Assembly (NCBI RefSeq): GCF_003095395.1
Contig: NZ_QEIJ01000001.1
Location: forward strand, 248,001 to 312,000
Origin: Microbacterium sp. Gd 4-13
GTDB taxonomy: Bacteria; Actinomycetota; Actinomycetes; Actinomycetales; Microbacteriaceae
Length of the DNA stretch: 64,000 bases
Direction of reading: 5' to 3'
Made by a program: the position numbers and the translations under genes. Positions 7,518 through 16,376 of this stretch are shown in pieces (the first letter of the stretch is position 1; each line of letters starts with the position of its first letter). The notes below the pieces were generated by a model. It ran no database searches and was not told the DNA's origin. It was given only the letters and a program-made list of their open reading frames with translations.

Positions 7518-8396
7518 GTGAGCAGCGCGACTCCCACCCGCGCGGTGTGGTCGTTCGAGGCGATCGGCACGGTGTGGTCGATCGAGACCGACGCCCCGCT
7601 CGATCACGGGGTGCGCCGTGAGGTCGAGACCGTGATCGACGCGTTCGACCTCGACTGGTCGCGGTTCCGCGACGACTCGGTCGTGTCTCGATTGGCCGGC
7701 GCAGGAGGCTCTGCTCCCGTTCCGCCCGATGCCGCCGCGATGCTCGACGTCTACACCGAGCTCGACACGGCCACGCGAGGGGCGGTGAACCCGCTCGTGG
7801 GCGCATCGCTCGCCCGCCTGGGCTATGACGCGCGGTACTCGCTCGCCGCGCAGGGCGACCCGGTCGCGGCGCCCGAGCAGTGGCGCGAGATCGTGCGGTG
7901 GGATGCCGGCACCCTCGCGGTGGCCGCACCCGCGACGATCGACGTGGGTGCTCTGGGTAAAGGGCGGCTGGTCGACCTCGTGACCGATGTCGTCTCGCGC
8001 GCCGTCGACGGCGGTTTCGTCGTCGACGGCGGCGGCGACCTCGCCGTGCGCGGGACCGCTCAGCGGATCGGGTTGGAGCATCCGTACGATCCGCGCCGCG
8101 TCATCGGCGTCGTGACGGTGGCGGATGCTGCGCTGTGCGCCTCGGCCGTCACCCGCCGCGCCTGGGGCGAGGGGCTGCACCACGTGCTCGACGCGCGGAC
8201 GGGCGCCCCCGTGCGCGCGTACGCGGCGACGTGGGCGATCGCCCCCGACGCCCTGCACGCCGACGCGCTCGCGACGGCGCTGTTCTTCGACGGCGGGCCC
8301 GAGCTCGCCGCCTCCTGGGGAGCGCACTGGGTTCGAATGCGCACGGACGGCCGCGTGGAGTGGTCGCCGGGCAGTGAGGCAGAGTTGTTCACGTGA
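7518..8396 (+). CDS. apbE: FAD:protein FMN transferase (ApbE family)
   Basis: 292 residues. Cleaves FAD and links FMN to Ser/Thr of a target protein. Family marks seen: IDVGALGKGRLVDLV and VVDGGGDLAVRG in the middle (flavin contact), and ATWAIAPDALHADALATALFF near the end, containing the acidic metal-binding site. There is no signal peptide or lipobox, so the enzyme appears cytoplasmic or uses an unrecognised route; many ApbE proteins are exported. GTG start 8 bases after the FMN lipoprotein stop; its own stop overlaps the next gene (GTGA). The two neighbours are its probable targets. Confidence 0.92.
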   Translation: MSSATPTRAVWSFEAIGTVWSIETDAPLDHGVRREVETVIDAFDLDWSRFRDDSVVSRLAGAGGSAPVPPDAAAMLDVYTELDTATRGAVNPLVGASLARLGYDARYSLAAQGDPVAAPEQWREIVRWDAGTLAVAAPATIDVGALGKGRLVDLVTDVVSRAVDGGFVVDGGGDLAVRGTAQRIGLEHPYDPRRVIGVVTVADAALCASAVTRRAWGEGLHHVLDARTGAPVRAYAATWAIAPDALHADALATALFFDGGPELAASWGAHWVRMRTDGRVEWSPGSEAELFT

Positions 8397-9961
8397 TCGC
8401 CACCCTCGTCGCGGGTTCTTCCCGCGTTCTCGCCGTCCTCGGACGCGTCTCGATGTACCGACTCGTGATGATGTCGCTCGCCGTGCTGGCCGCGCTGTCG
8501 TTCGTGCTGTCGTTCTTCGACCTCGTCGGCCCCGGGCCGTTCGAGATCCTCGTCACGGCGGTCGTGCTCGCCCTCGCGTGCGCGGGCACCGACCTCGCCG
8601 CGCAGAGCGTGCTGCGCCTCCCGCGACGCTTCGAGTCGTCATTCATCACCGCGGCGATCCTCCTGTTCGTGCTGCGTCCGACGCTCGACCCGATCGCGAT
8701 CCTGGGCGTCGTGCTCGCCGCGGTCGCCGCATCCCTCTCCAAGTACGTGCTCGTCTGGCGAGGCCGTCACATCTTCAACCCCGCGGCCGTCGGCGCCACG
8801 GTGCTGACCTTCGTCAGCGTTCTCGCCCCCGACCTGGGCGCCTCGTCGTGGTGGGTGGGCACCCCCGTGCTCGCGGCGCCCGTCGTCGTGCTGGGGGTCG
8901 CGATCCTCTGGCGAACCGAGAAGCTGCGCATGGTAGTGGGTTTCTGGATCGTGGCGACGGCGGTCGCCTTCCTTCGCACGTCGTCGCAGTACCAGGCGAT
9001 CGGCGAAACGATCGACCCGGGCGTGCTGCTCACCCAGGTCGCGTTCTCCTCGCCGTTCCTCTTCCTCGGCGCCTTCATGCTGTCCGAGCCGCTGACCATG
9101 CCGCCGCGTCGATGGCAGCAGTACACCGTCGCCGTCGTCGTCGGCGTCTTCGCCGGGTGGCCCATCCCGGTCGACCTCGGCATCGGCACCGTCACGCTCG
9201 GTCAGGAGCGCGCGCTCCTCATCGGCAACCTGCTCGCGTTCTTCTTCGCCCTCCGCGCGGCGGTGCGTCTGACGCTCGAGCGCCGACGCGACCTGACCCC
9301 CACCGTGCGCGAGCTCACGTTCGAGGCCAAGCGCCCGTTCGCGTTCCGCCCCGGGCAGTACCTCGAGCTCGACGTCCCTCACACGCACCCCGATGCGCGG
9401 GGAACGCGGCGCGAGTTCTCGATCGCCTCGGCTCCCGAAGACCTGCCGATGGTGCGGATCGCGTTCAAGGAGGGGTCGAAGAGCAGCTTCAAGCGCGCCC
9501 TCGCCGAGGTCGCGCCGGGCTCGCCGCTGGCTGTCACGGGCGTGTGGGGCGACTTCCTGCTGCCCGTGAAGTCGTCGTCACCGGTGCTGCTGGTGGCCGC
9601 GGGGATCGGTGTGACGCCCTTCGTGTCGCAGTTGCGTCACCTCGTCGCCACCGACCAGGACCGCGACATCGTGCTCGTCTACGTCGCCTCGTCGGCGGAC
9701 GAACTGTCCTTCCGCGACGATATCGTCGCCGCGGGCATCCCCGTCGTGGTCTTCACGCGCGACGAGCCGGCCGATCTACCCCCGCGCTGGACGTGGGCCG
9801 GCCGCAGCACCCGCCTCGACTCCGACGGCCTCATCCGCGCGGTCCCCGACATCGAGGGCCGTCATGCCTACATCTCGGGTCCGCCCGCGCTGATCGCCGA
9901 CCTCGCTCCGGCTCTGGGGCGCGCTCGCTCGCTGACCACCGACGCCTTCGCGGGTTACTGA
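8393..9961 (+). CDS. NqrB/RnfD-like membrane domain fused to a ferredoxin-NAD(P)H reductase domain
   Basis: 522 residues in two parts. Residues about 20-290 are membrane-embedded, with RnfD/NqrB-like marks: HIFNPAAVGA and the late FMLSEPLTMPP. Residues about 295-522 are a flavodoxin-reductase-like module: FRPGQYLELDV and REFSIASAPE (FAD contact), LVAAGIGVTPFVSQ (NAD(P) contact). No 2Fe-2S motif is present. The fusion suggests NAD(P)H oxidation on the cytosolic face with electrons passed through the membrane flavin or quinone site to the FMN lipoprotein outside. GTG start overlaps the apbE stop. Electron acceptor and ion coupling are unknown. Confidence 0.85.
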   Translation: MIATLVAGSSRVLAVLGRVSMYRLVMMSLAVLAALSFVLSFFDLVGPGPFEILVTAVVLALACAGTDLAAQSVLRLPRRFESSFITAAILLFVLRPTLDPIAILGVVLAAVAASLSKYVLVWRGRHIFNPAAVGATVLTFVSVLAPDLGASSWWVGTPVLAAPVVVLGVAILWRTEKLRMVVGFWIVATAVAFLRTSSQYQAIGETIDPGVLLTQVAFSSPFLFLGAFMLSEPLTMPPRRWQQYTVAVVVGVFAGWPIPVDLGIGTVTLGQERALLIGNLLAFFFALRAAVRLTLERRRDLTPTVRELTFEAKRPFAFRPGQYLELDVPHTHPDARGTRREFSIASAPEDLPMVRIAFKEGSKSSFKRALAEVAPGSPLAVTGVWGDFLLPVKSSSPVLLVAAGIGVTPFVSQLRHLVATDQDRDIVLVYVASSADELSFRDDIVAAGIPVVVFTRDEPADLPPRWTWAGRSTRLDSDGLIRAVPDIEGRHAYISGPPALIADLAPALGRARSLTTDAFAGY

Positions 9962-9985
9962 CCCCGCCGCCCCGCCGCTCACGTG

Positions 9986-10067
9986 CGCGAGCACACGGGG
10001 TGGGTTCGTGCGCACGGGGTGGTGCCGGTCGTAGAGCGTGCGCTCGGGCGCAGAGCGTGTGCTCGCG
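9986..10067. repeat. Long nested inverted repeat between convergent genes
   Basis: Outer arms CGCGAGCACACG (9986-9997) and CGTGTGCTCGCG (10056-10067) are perfect 12-mers. The interior holds degenerate copies of the same words (GTGCGCACGGGGTG, GAGCGTGCGCTC). It fills the gap between the flavin operon and the histidine kinase gene and may end transcription from both sides. Confidence 0.7.
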
Positions 10068-10093
10068 GGGAGGGGCGGGGCGGATGCTGCGCG

Positions 10094-11539
10094 TCAGGCG
10101 GGGTCGGACGGCTTCGCCGGCAGGCGCACCTCGAAGGTGGTGTCGCCGGGAACGCTGCTGACGGAGATGGTGCCCGCGTGGGCCTCGACGATGGCGCGGG
10201 CGATCGAGAGGCCGAGGCCGGTGCCGCCGGTCTTGCGTGCCCGCGAACGGTCGGCACGGGAGAACCGCTCGAACAGTTCGTCGGCGACCGCGGGGTCGAC
10301 CCCGGGTCCGTCGTCGTGCACGCGCAGCACCGCCTCACCGCCGTCGCGGCGAACCGAGACGGTGACGGTCGTGCCCTCGGGCGTGTGGGTGCGCGCGTTG
10401 GCGAGGAGGTTCGCGACCACCTGGTGCAGGCGCGACGTATCTCCGGCGAGATGGACGGGCTCGTCGGGCACGTCGATCTCCCACCTGTGGCCGCGACCGG
10501 CGGGTCGGGCGTCGCCGACCGCTTCGAGGGCGAGCTGAGTGAGGTCGACGGTTCCGTAGACGAGCTCCTGCCCCTCGTCGAGGCGCGCGAGGAGGAGGAG
10601 GTCCTCGACCAGGGTCGTCATGCGCAGCGACTGCGCCTGGATGCGGGAGAGCGCTTCGTGGGAGGTGTCGCTCAGCGTGCGGTCGCGCAGCGACAGTTCC
10701 GAATAGCCCCGGATCGATGCCAGCGGGGTGCGGAGCTCGTGGCTGGCATCGGCGACGAACCGCCGCATGAGCTCCTCGTTCTGCTGGCGGGCCGACAACG
10801 ACGCATCCACGTGGTCGAGAAGACTGTTGAGCGCGGCGCCCACCTGGCCTATCTCGGTGCGATCATCGGTCTGCTCGTCGGGCACGCGCTCGGTGATCGA
10901 CACCTCGCCCTGATCCATGCGCACCGACGCGACGCGCTGCGCCGTCTCGGCAACGGCGCGCAGCGGTTTCAGACCCGCTCGGATGACGATGGCGATGATC
11001 GACCCGAGGAGCACGAGCCCGCCGGCGGTGACGAGAGCGATCGTGGTGAGGATCTGAGCGATCGTCGAGGTCACGTCGGTCAGCGGCAGTCCGAGGACGG
11101 CCGATCCCGTGCTGGCCACCCGGTACTCGCCGAGCCCGGGCAGGTCGATGACTTCCGACGCCGGGGCACCCACGAGAGCGTTGACGACGTCGTCGATCTG
11201 GTCGGCGTCGAGCTCGCGAACGGTGTCGCCGTCGACATACGCGCCGGTGACACCGGCGAAGTTCGACACGACCAGCACCGTGCCGGGCTCGAAGAACCCG
11301 GCCCTGAGCACCGCGCTGGCCGTACTCTGCGGGCCGAACCGCAGCTCCTGCGTCTGCGACTGCACCTTCGTCTGCAGATTCTCCTGCAGCACGTTGCTGA
11401 GGATCGCGCTCGTGCCGAGAGCGATGCTCGCCAGGATGATGGCGACCATGCCGATGATCGCCATCATGAGTCGAGCCTGCAGGCTGTAGGCGTGCCCGCG
11501 GCGCGTCGTCGTGGTCGCTTCGGCGGTGTCGGCCGTCAC
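10094..11539 (-). CDS. Sensor histidine kinase (HAMP, HisKA, HATPase)
   Basis: 481 residues with a GTG start at 11539 that overlaps the stop of the response regulator (GTGA); the longer upstream frame is a shadow. Order: membrane helix at about 24-46, an extracytoplasmic sensor region of about 120 residues, a second helix (ILTTIALVTAGGLVLLGSII), a HAMP linker, the phosphoacceptor box FVADASHELRTPLASIRGYSE, then HATPase motifs NLLANARTHTPEG, VHDDGPGVDP and GTGLGLSIARAIVEAHAG. It autophosphorylates on the His and passes phosphate to the regulator encoded just upstream. The divergent ABC exporter is a plausible target or signal source. Confidence 0.95.
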   Translation of the reverse strand: MTADTAEATTTTRRGHAYSLQARLMMAIIGMVAIILASIALGTSAILSNVLQENLQTKVQSQTQELRFGPQSTASAVLRAGFFEPGTVLVVSNFAGVTGAYVDGDTVRELDADQIDDVVNALVGAPASEVIDLPGLGEYRVASTGSAVLGLPLTDVTSTIAQILTTIALVTAGGLVLLGSIIAIVIRAGLKPLRAVAETAQRVASVRMDQGEVSITERVPDEQTDDRTEIGQVGAALNSLLDHVDASLSARQQNEELMRRFVADASHELRTPLASIRGYSELSLRDRTLSDTSHEALSRIQAQSLRMTTLVEDLLLLARLDEGQELVYGTVDLTQLALEAVGDARPAGRGHRWEIDVPDEPVHLAGDTSRLHQVVANLLANARTHTPEGTTVTVSVRRDGGEAVLRVHDDGPGVDPAVADELFERFSRADRSRARKTGGTGLGLSIARAIVEAHAGTISVSSVPGDTTFEVRLPAKPSDPA

Positions 11540-12291
11540 TGCGGTGCTTTGATCATGTAGCCCACGCCCCGGACGGTGTGGATCAGCGGCTCCCGACCGG
11601 AGTCGATCTTCTTGCGGAGGTAGGAGATGTAGAGCTCCACCACGCTGGATCGGCCGCCGAAGTCGTAGTTCCACACGCGGTCGAGGATCTGAGCCTTCGA
11701 TACGACGCGACGCTGATTGCGCATGAGGTAGCGCAGCAGTTCGAACTCGGTCGCCGTCAGGTCGATCGACGTCCCCGCCCGGGAGACCTCGTGGCTGTCC
11801 TCGTTCAGCGAGAGGTCGCCCACGTGAAGGATCGGTTCGCCGCCCCCGGCGAACGCTGTGCCCGCACGTCGCATCAGTCCACGCAGGCGCGCGACGACCT
11901 CCTCCAGGCTGAACGGCTTCGTGACGTAGTCGTCGCCGCCCGCGGTCAGGCCCGCCACGCGATCGGAGACGGCGTCCTTCGCGGTGAGGAAGAGCACCGG
12001 CACGTCGTTGCCCGAATGGCGCAGCCGCTGCAGCACGGCCATGCCGTCGAGGTCGGGCATCATGACGTCGAGCACCATGGCGTCGGGGGCGAAGTCGCGT
12101 GCGGCCTGAAGCGCCTGCAGGCCCGACGCGGCGGTCTGCACGTCCCAGCCCTCCATCCGCAGTGCCATCGACAGGAGGTCGGTGAGCATCTGCTCGTCGT
12201 CGACGACGAGCACGCGCAGCGCAGAGCCGTCAGGGCGGGTGAGGGCGGGGGAGGCGACGGTCGCGGTCATGCACTCATTGTGCTCGCCCAC
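11536..12291 (-). CDS. OmpR/PhoB-type response regulator
   Basis: 251 residues from the GTG at 12291, which has AGGA 9 bases upstream; an ATG at 12270 is an alternative. Receiver domain: acidic pair DDE near 31-33, phosphoacceptor Asp75 in VLDVMMPDLDG, Thr in VLFLTAKD and Lys in VTKPFS. The C-terminal winged helix carries DLTATEFELLRYLMRNQRRVVSKAQIL and VELYISYLRKKID. It is translated together with the kinase. It lies 141 bases from the divergent ABC permease, so the shared intergenic region is the obvious place for its operator, though I could not pick out a clear direct repeat. Confidence 0.95.
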   Translation of the reverse strand: MGEHNECMTATVASPALTRPDGSALRVLVVDDEQMLTDLLSMALRMEGWDVQTAASGLQALQAARDFAPDAMVLDVMMPDLDGMAVLQRLRHSGNDVPVLFLTAKDAVSDRVAGLTAGGDDYVTKPFSLEEVVARLRGLMRRAGTAFAGGGEPILHVGDLSLNEDSHEVSRAGTSIDLTATEFELLRYLMRNQRRVVSKAQILDRVWNYDFGGRSSVVELYISYLRKKIDSGREPLIHTVRGVGYMIKAPQ

Positions 12292-12432
12292 CTATGTGGT
12301 TCCTATGGCGAATGTTATGGCTGCGCTGTGAATCCGATCTCATCGTGTTTCCACACGTCCGCCACACGCACGGCATGAGCGCGCTTCCTACCGTCGGGGG
12401 GACGGCGGCATCCGGGCGCCGGAAGGAGACAC

Positions 12433-13872
12433 ATGTACTGGACGTACCTGCGCCGCGAGCTCGTCGGGCGTAAGAAACACACCATCATCGTGGCTGCGGG
12501 GCTCGCGATAGCGATCGCCCTCGTCATCGTCGTCGCTCCGCTCTCTGCCGGCGTCCGCGATGCCCAGACCCGGGCACTCGCCGCGGTCTACGGTGTCGGC
12601 ACCGACCTCACCGTCACGGGCGCGTCGGTCGAGGCCGGCCAGGGAGGGGGCTCGCGCTTCGACTTCGGCCAGGACGACGGCGAGACCGTAGACGGCACGA
12701 CCAGCCTCAGCCAGTCGCGCCTGATGACCGACATAATGCGGGGCACGCTCGACGCCGCTGCCGTCGACACCGTGGCCGCGCTCGATGGTGTGGCCGCCGC
12801 ATCCGGGGCCCTGTCGCTCACGAACACCACCTTCTCGGGCGAGATGCCCGATATGTCGCAGATGGGCGAGGGAGAAGACCCCGGTCGGCCGCCCGCGGGC
12901 GGCGCGGACGGCGCCGGGGGCAGCGCCTTCGACATCCAGTCGTTCAGCGTGCTCGGGATCGACCCCGCCGCATCCGGGGTCGGTCCGCTGTCATCGGTCG
13001 CCGTCACCGACGGACGGGGGCTGGATGCTTCGGACGCGGGCACGAACGTCGCCGTGGTCGACGGCAGCTACGCCGCGACGAGTGCGCTCGCCGTGGGCGA
13101 CACGATCGACGTCGGCGGCACCGCGATGCAGATCGTGGGCCTGGTCTCGTCGACGTCGTCTGATGCGGACACGGCGGCGAACGTCTATCTGCCGCTCGAC
13201 GTGGCGCAGACGCTCGCGGGGGTGGGCGAGGTCGTCTCGACCGTCTACGTGCGGGCGGCGTCGGCCGACGGCATCGGCGCGGTCCAGACCGAGATCCGGT
13301 CGGCGCTCCCCGACGCGACGGTCAGCTCGCAGTCGGAGCTCGCCTCCACGGTCTCGGGATCGCTCACCAACGCCTCGTCGCTCGTGTCGAACCTCGGCAC
13401 CTGGCTGTCGGTGCTGGTTCTCCTCGTCGCGCTCGTGTTGGCCGTGCTCTTCACGATCTCGGGGGTCTCGCGCCGCACGCGGGAGTTCGGCACCCTCAAG
13501 GCGATCGGGTGGTCGAACGGACGCGTGGTCGGACAGGTGGCGGGGGAGTCGCTCGTGCAGGGGCTCATCGGCGGCGTGGCGGGGCTCGTCATCGGCCTGG
13601 CGAGCATCGCCGTGATCAACGTCGTCTCGCCGACGATCTCGTCCGCTCCCGAGACGACGACGGTCGGCCCCGGCGGGATGGGAGCCGGCGGCGGGCCCTT
13701 CGGGCAGGCAGCGACGCAGGTCGCCGACGTCGTGCTCGACGCTCCGCTGACCCCGTGGATCATCGTGGCCGCCGTCGGTCTCGCTGTCGGGGGCGGACTC
13801 GTCGCGGGAGCGTTCGGCGGCTGGCGCGCCGCGCGCCTCAGCCCCGCAGAAGCACTGCGGTCGGTCGCATGA
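12433..13872 (+). CDS. ABC transporter permease (MacB/FtsX type)
   Basis: 479 residues. One N-terminal helix (about 15-38) is followed by a large extracytoplasmic MacB-core-like domain of about 270 residues, with a Gly/Asp-rich insertion (DPGRPPAGGADGAGG), then three C-terminal helices of the FtsX fold starting at about residue 318 (WLSVLVLLVALVLAVLFTISG). The segment RREFGTLKAIGWS-type (here TREFGTLKAIGWS) between helices and the ending ARLSPAEALR are characteristic. These permeases export peptides, antibiotics or lipoproteins, or transmit force rather than solute. A GGAAGGAG ribosome site precedes the ATG. The partner ATPase gene follows after 41 bases. Confidence 0.92.
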   Translation: MYWTYLRRELVGRKKHTIIVAAGLAIAIALVIVVAPLSAGVRDAQTRALAAVYGVGTDLTVTGASVEAGQGGGSRFDFGQDDGETVDGTTSLSQSRLMTDIMRGTLDAAAVDTVAALDGVAAASGALSLTNTTFSGEMPDMSQMGEGEDPGRPPAGGADGAGGSAFDIQSFSVLGIDPAASGVGPLSSVAVTDGRGLDASDAGTNVAVVDGSYAATSALAVGDTIDVGGTAMQIVGLVSSTSSDADTAANVYLPLDVAQTLAGVGEVVSTVYVRAASADGIGAVQTEIRSALPDATVSSQSELASTVSGSLTNASSLVSNLGTWLSVLVLLVALVLAVLFTISGVSRRTREFGTLKAIGWSNGRVVGQVAGESLVQGLIGGVAGLVIGLASIAVINVVSPTISSAPETTTVGPGGMGAGGGPFGQAATQVADVVLDAPLTPWIIVAAVGLAVGGGLVAGAFGGWRAARLSPAEALRSVA

Positions 13873-13913
13873 GACTCGACCGTCCGTTCGACACCTCAAT
13901 CGGAGAAGAGAGC

Positions 13914-14642
13914 ATGACCATCGCAGAGACCCCGAGCATCCCGTCCGACACCGACGAGCGCTCGCCGATCTACCGCCTCGCGGGGGTCACCCGCACCTAC
14001 CGACAGCGCGAGCGCGTCGTCGCCGCGCTCGCGGGAGTCGATCTCGAGATCGAGCAGGGCGACTTCGTCACCATCCAGGGCCCGACGGGCGGTGGCAAGT
14101 CGACGCTGCTTCAGCTGCTCGGTGCGCTCGACCGCCCGACGGCCGGGTCGGTGCGGCTCGGCGAGGTCGACGTCGCCGCCGCATCGAATGCCGAGATCGG
14201 GCGCCTGCGTGCCACCCAGATCGGCTTCGTCTTCCAGGGGTTCAACCTCATCCCGACGCTGACCGCCGCCGAGAACGTCGACATGGGTCTCGAGCCGCTC
14301 GGCCTCGGCGGCGACGAGCGTGCGACCCGGGTGGCCGAGGCGCTCGCGCAGGTCGGTCTCGCCGATCGGGCCGACCACCGGCCGGGGGAACTCTCGGGAG
14401 GTCAGCAGCAGCGCGTCGCGATCGCCCGGGCGGTGGCGAAGCGTCCACGGGTGCTGCTGGCCGACGAGCCGACGGGCAATCTCGACGAGCGGATGCGCGA
14501 CGAGATCCTCTCGGTGCTGGAGGGGCTCAACGCGGCCGGGCTCACGCTCATCGTGGTGACGCACGATTCCGCGGTGGCCGCGCGCGCCCGTCGACGCCTG
14601 CGCCTCGATCGCGGCAGGGTCACCGACCTCACGCGCCGGTGA
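13914..14642 (+). CDS. ABC transporter ATP-binding protein (LolD/MacB type)
   Basis: 242 residues; ATG at 13914 preceded by GGAGAAGAGAG. Walker A GPTGGGKST, Q-loop region FVFQGFNLIPTLTAAENV, signature LSGGQQQRVAIARA, Walker B VLLADEPTGNLD and switch His in VTHDS are all intact. The FNLIPTLTAAENV stretch is typical of ATPases that pair with MacB/FtsX permeases. It powers the permease encoded just upstream. The operon is divergent from the two-component pair, a common arrangement for systems responding to envelope-active compounds. Confidence 0.95.
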   Translation: MTIAETPSIPSDTDERSPIYRLAGVTRTYRQRERVVAALAGVDLEIEQGDFVTIQGPTGGGKSTLLQLLGALDRPTAGSVRLGEVDVAAASNAEIGRLRATQIGFVFQGFNLIPTLTAAENVDMGLEPLGLGGDERATRVAEALAQVGLADRADHRPGELSGGQQQRVAIARAVAKRPRVLLADEPTGNLDERMRDEILSVLEGLNAAGLTLIVVTHDSAVAARARRRLRLDRGRVTDLTRR

Positions 14643-14647
14643 CACAG

Positions 14648-14726
14648 GAACCGCGAGACGTCATCCCCGGCACGAGACAGCGGACTACGGTCGCAGTCTC
14701 GTATACGGAGTGACGTCTCGCGGTTC
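14648..14726. repeat. Long nested inverted repeat between convergent genes
   Basis: Perfect 16-base outer arms GAACCGCGAGACGTCA (14648-14663) and TGACGTCTCGCGGTTC (14711-14726). A second inverted pair ACGAGAC / GTCTCGT lies inside. It fills most of the gap between the ABC ATPase and gnd, and could end transcription from both. Confidence 0.75.
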
Positions 14727-14752
14727 GGGCGTTCGCGCCGGGCGGCCCGATG

Positions 14753-16348
14753 TCAGTGCGTGTCTTCGGCCTCGATCTCGCTGCGGTCGCCCGACCACAG
14801 CGTGTGGAAGGTGCCCGGCTTGTCGATGCGCTTGTACGTGTGCGCACCGAAGAAGTCGCGCTGGCCCTGGATGAGGGCGGCGGGAAGACGCTCGGCGCGG
14901 AGCCCGTCGTAGTACGCCAGCGACGACGAGAACGCCGGCGCCGGGATGCCCACTCGTGCGGACGTCGCGACGACGTCGCGCCAGGCGGACTGGCTGAGCT
15001 CGAGAGCTTCGACGAAGTACGGCGCCGTCAGCAGCACCGCGAGGTCGGGCGTCTCGGCATACGCCTCGGTGATGCGGTTGAGGAACTGGGCGCGGATGAT
15101 GCAGCCGCCGCGCCAGATGCCGGCGATGGCGCCGAGGTCGATCTTCCAGCCGTACTCGGCAGCGCCCGCGCGGATCTCGTCGAATCCCTGCGAGTAGGCG
15201 ACGATCTTCGACGCCCACAGGGCGAGACGGATCTTCTCGATGAACTCGTCGGCGTCGTCCACCGCGAAGTCGCCCTCCGCCGACGGGCCGGGAAGCCCGC
15301 CCGAGATCTCGCGCTGCTCGGCGTGCGACGAGAGCGACCGGGCGAAGGTCGCCTCGGCGATGCCCGAGACGGGCACACCGAGCGAGAGGGCGGTCTGCAC
15401 GGTCCACGCTCCCGTGCCCTTCGCGCCGGCCTGGTCGACGATCACATCGACGAGCGGGCGTCCGGTCGCCGCATCCGTCTGTCGGAGCACCTCGGCGGTG
15501 ATCTCGATGAGGTACGACTCGAGCTCGCCGCGGTTCCACTCGGCGAAGATGTCGGCGATCTCGGCGGGGGACTTGCCGGTTCCGCGACGGATGAGGTCGT
15601 ACGCCTCGGCGATCAGCTGCATGTCGGCGTACTCGATGCCGTTGTGCACCATCTTGACGAAGTGGCCGGCACCGTCGTGACCCACGTGGGTGACGCAGGG
15701 CTCGCCCTCGGCGATCGCGGCGATCGACGTGAGGATCGGGCCCAGGGTGACCCACGACTCATCGGAGCCGCCGGGCATGATCGAGGGGCCGAGGAGAGCG
15801 CCCTCCTCGCCGCCGGAGACGCCCATGCCGACGAAGTTGATGCCGGTCTCGCGGACGGCCTTCTCGCGGCGGATCGTGTCGGTGAACAGCGCGTTGCCGC
15901 CGTCGACGATGATGTCGCCCGGCTCGAAGACGCGCACGAGCTCGTCGATGACGGCGTCGGTGGGGCGGCCGGCTTTGACCATGATGATCGCCGCGCGGGG
16001 CTTCTGCAGGGTCGCCGCGAACTCCTCGTAGGAGAAGGCGGGTGCGAAGCCGGCCTCGGGGTGCGCCTGCACGAGGTGCTCGGTCTTGTCGGAGCTGCGG
16101 TTGTAGACCGCGACGGTGTTGCCCTCGCGGCTGGCGAGGTTGCGCGCGAGGTTCGATCCCATCACCGCGAGACCGACGACACCGATGTTCGCCTGCCCGC
16201 CGGTGGCGGGGGCGTCGACGCCGGCTTCGCCGACGGGGCGGCGGACGTTCTCCGAACCGGGGGCCGATTCGTGATCGGGAGCAGAATCCGGCCCGTCGGC
16301 CTGATCTTGCGAAAGGTGCTTCTGTGCGGACGTGGGGTCAGAGGACAC
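14753..16348 (-). CDS. gnd: 6-phosphogluconate dehydrogenase (decarboxylating)
   Basis: 531 residues. Oxidises 6-phosphogluconate with NADP to ribulose 5-phosphate and CO2. Nucleotide-binding GVVGLAVMGSNLARNLA starts only at about residue 55; the signature ILVDGGN-like DIIVDGGNALFTD, catalytic FVKMVHNGIEY and substrate-tail FHTLWSGDRSE follow. The first 52 residues are a hydrophilic, Asp/Ser/Pro-rich extension absent from the usual 470-485-residue enzyme. The GTG at 16348 has AAGGAG 5 bases upstream and no later start codon in frame precedes the Rossmann fold, so the extension looks real. The gene follows gntR by 28 bases on the same strand, tying the enzyme to gluconate use. Confidence 0.95.
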   Translation of the reverse strand: MSSDPTSAQKHLSQDQADGPDSAPDHESAPGSENVRRPVGEAGVDAPATGGQANIGVVGLAVMGSNLARNLASREGNTVAVYNRSSDKTEHLVQAHPEAGFAPAFSYEEFAATLQKPRAAIIMVKAGRPTDAVIDELVRVFEPGDIIVDGGNALFTDTIRREKAVRETGINFVGMGVSGGEEGALLGPSIMPGGSDESWVTLGPILTSIAAIAEGEPCVTHVGHDGAGHFVKMVHNGIEYADMQLIAEAYDLIRRGTGKSPAEIADIFAEWNRGELESYLIEITAEVLRQTDAATGRPLVDVIVDQAGAKGTGAWTVQTALSLGVPVSGIAEATFARSLSSHAEQREISGGLPGPSAEGDFAVDDADEFIEKIRLALWASKIVAYSQGFDEIRAGAAEYGWKIDLGAIAGIWRGGCIIRAQFLNRITEAYAETPDLAVLLTAPYFVEALELSQSAWRDVVATSARVGIPAPAFSSSLAYYDGLRAERLPAALIQGQRDFFGAHTYKRIDKPGTFHTLWSGDRSEIEAEDTH

Positions 16349-16376
16349 GCGAACTCCTTGAAGTCTCGGAACCCCC

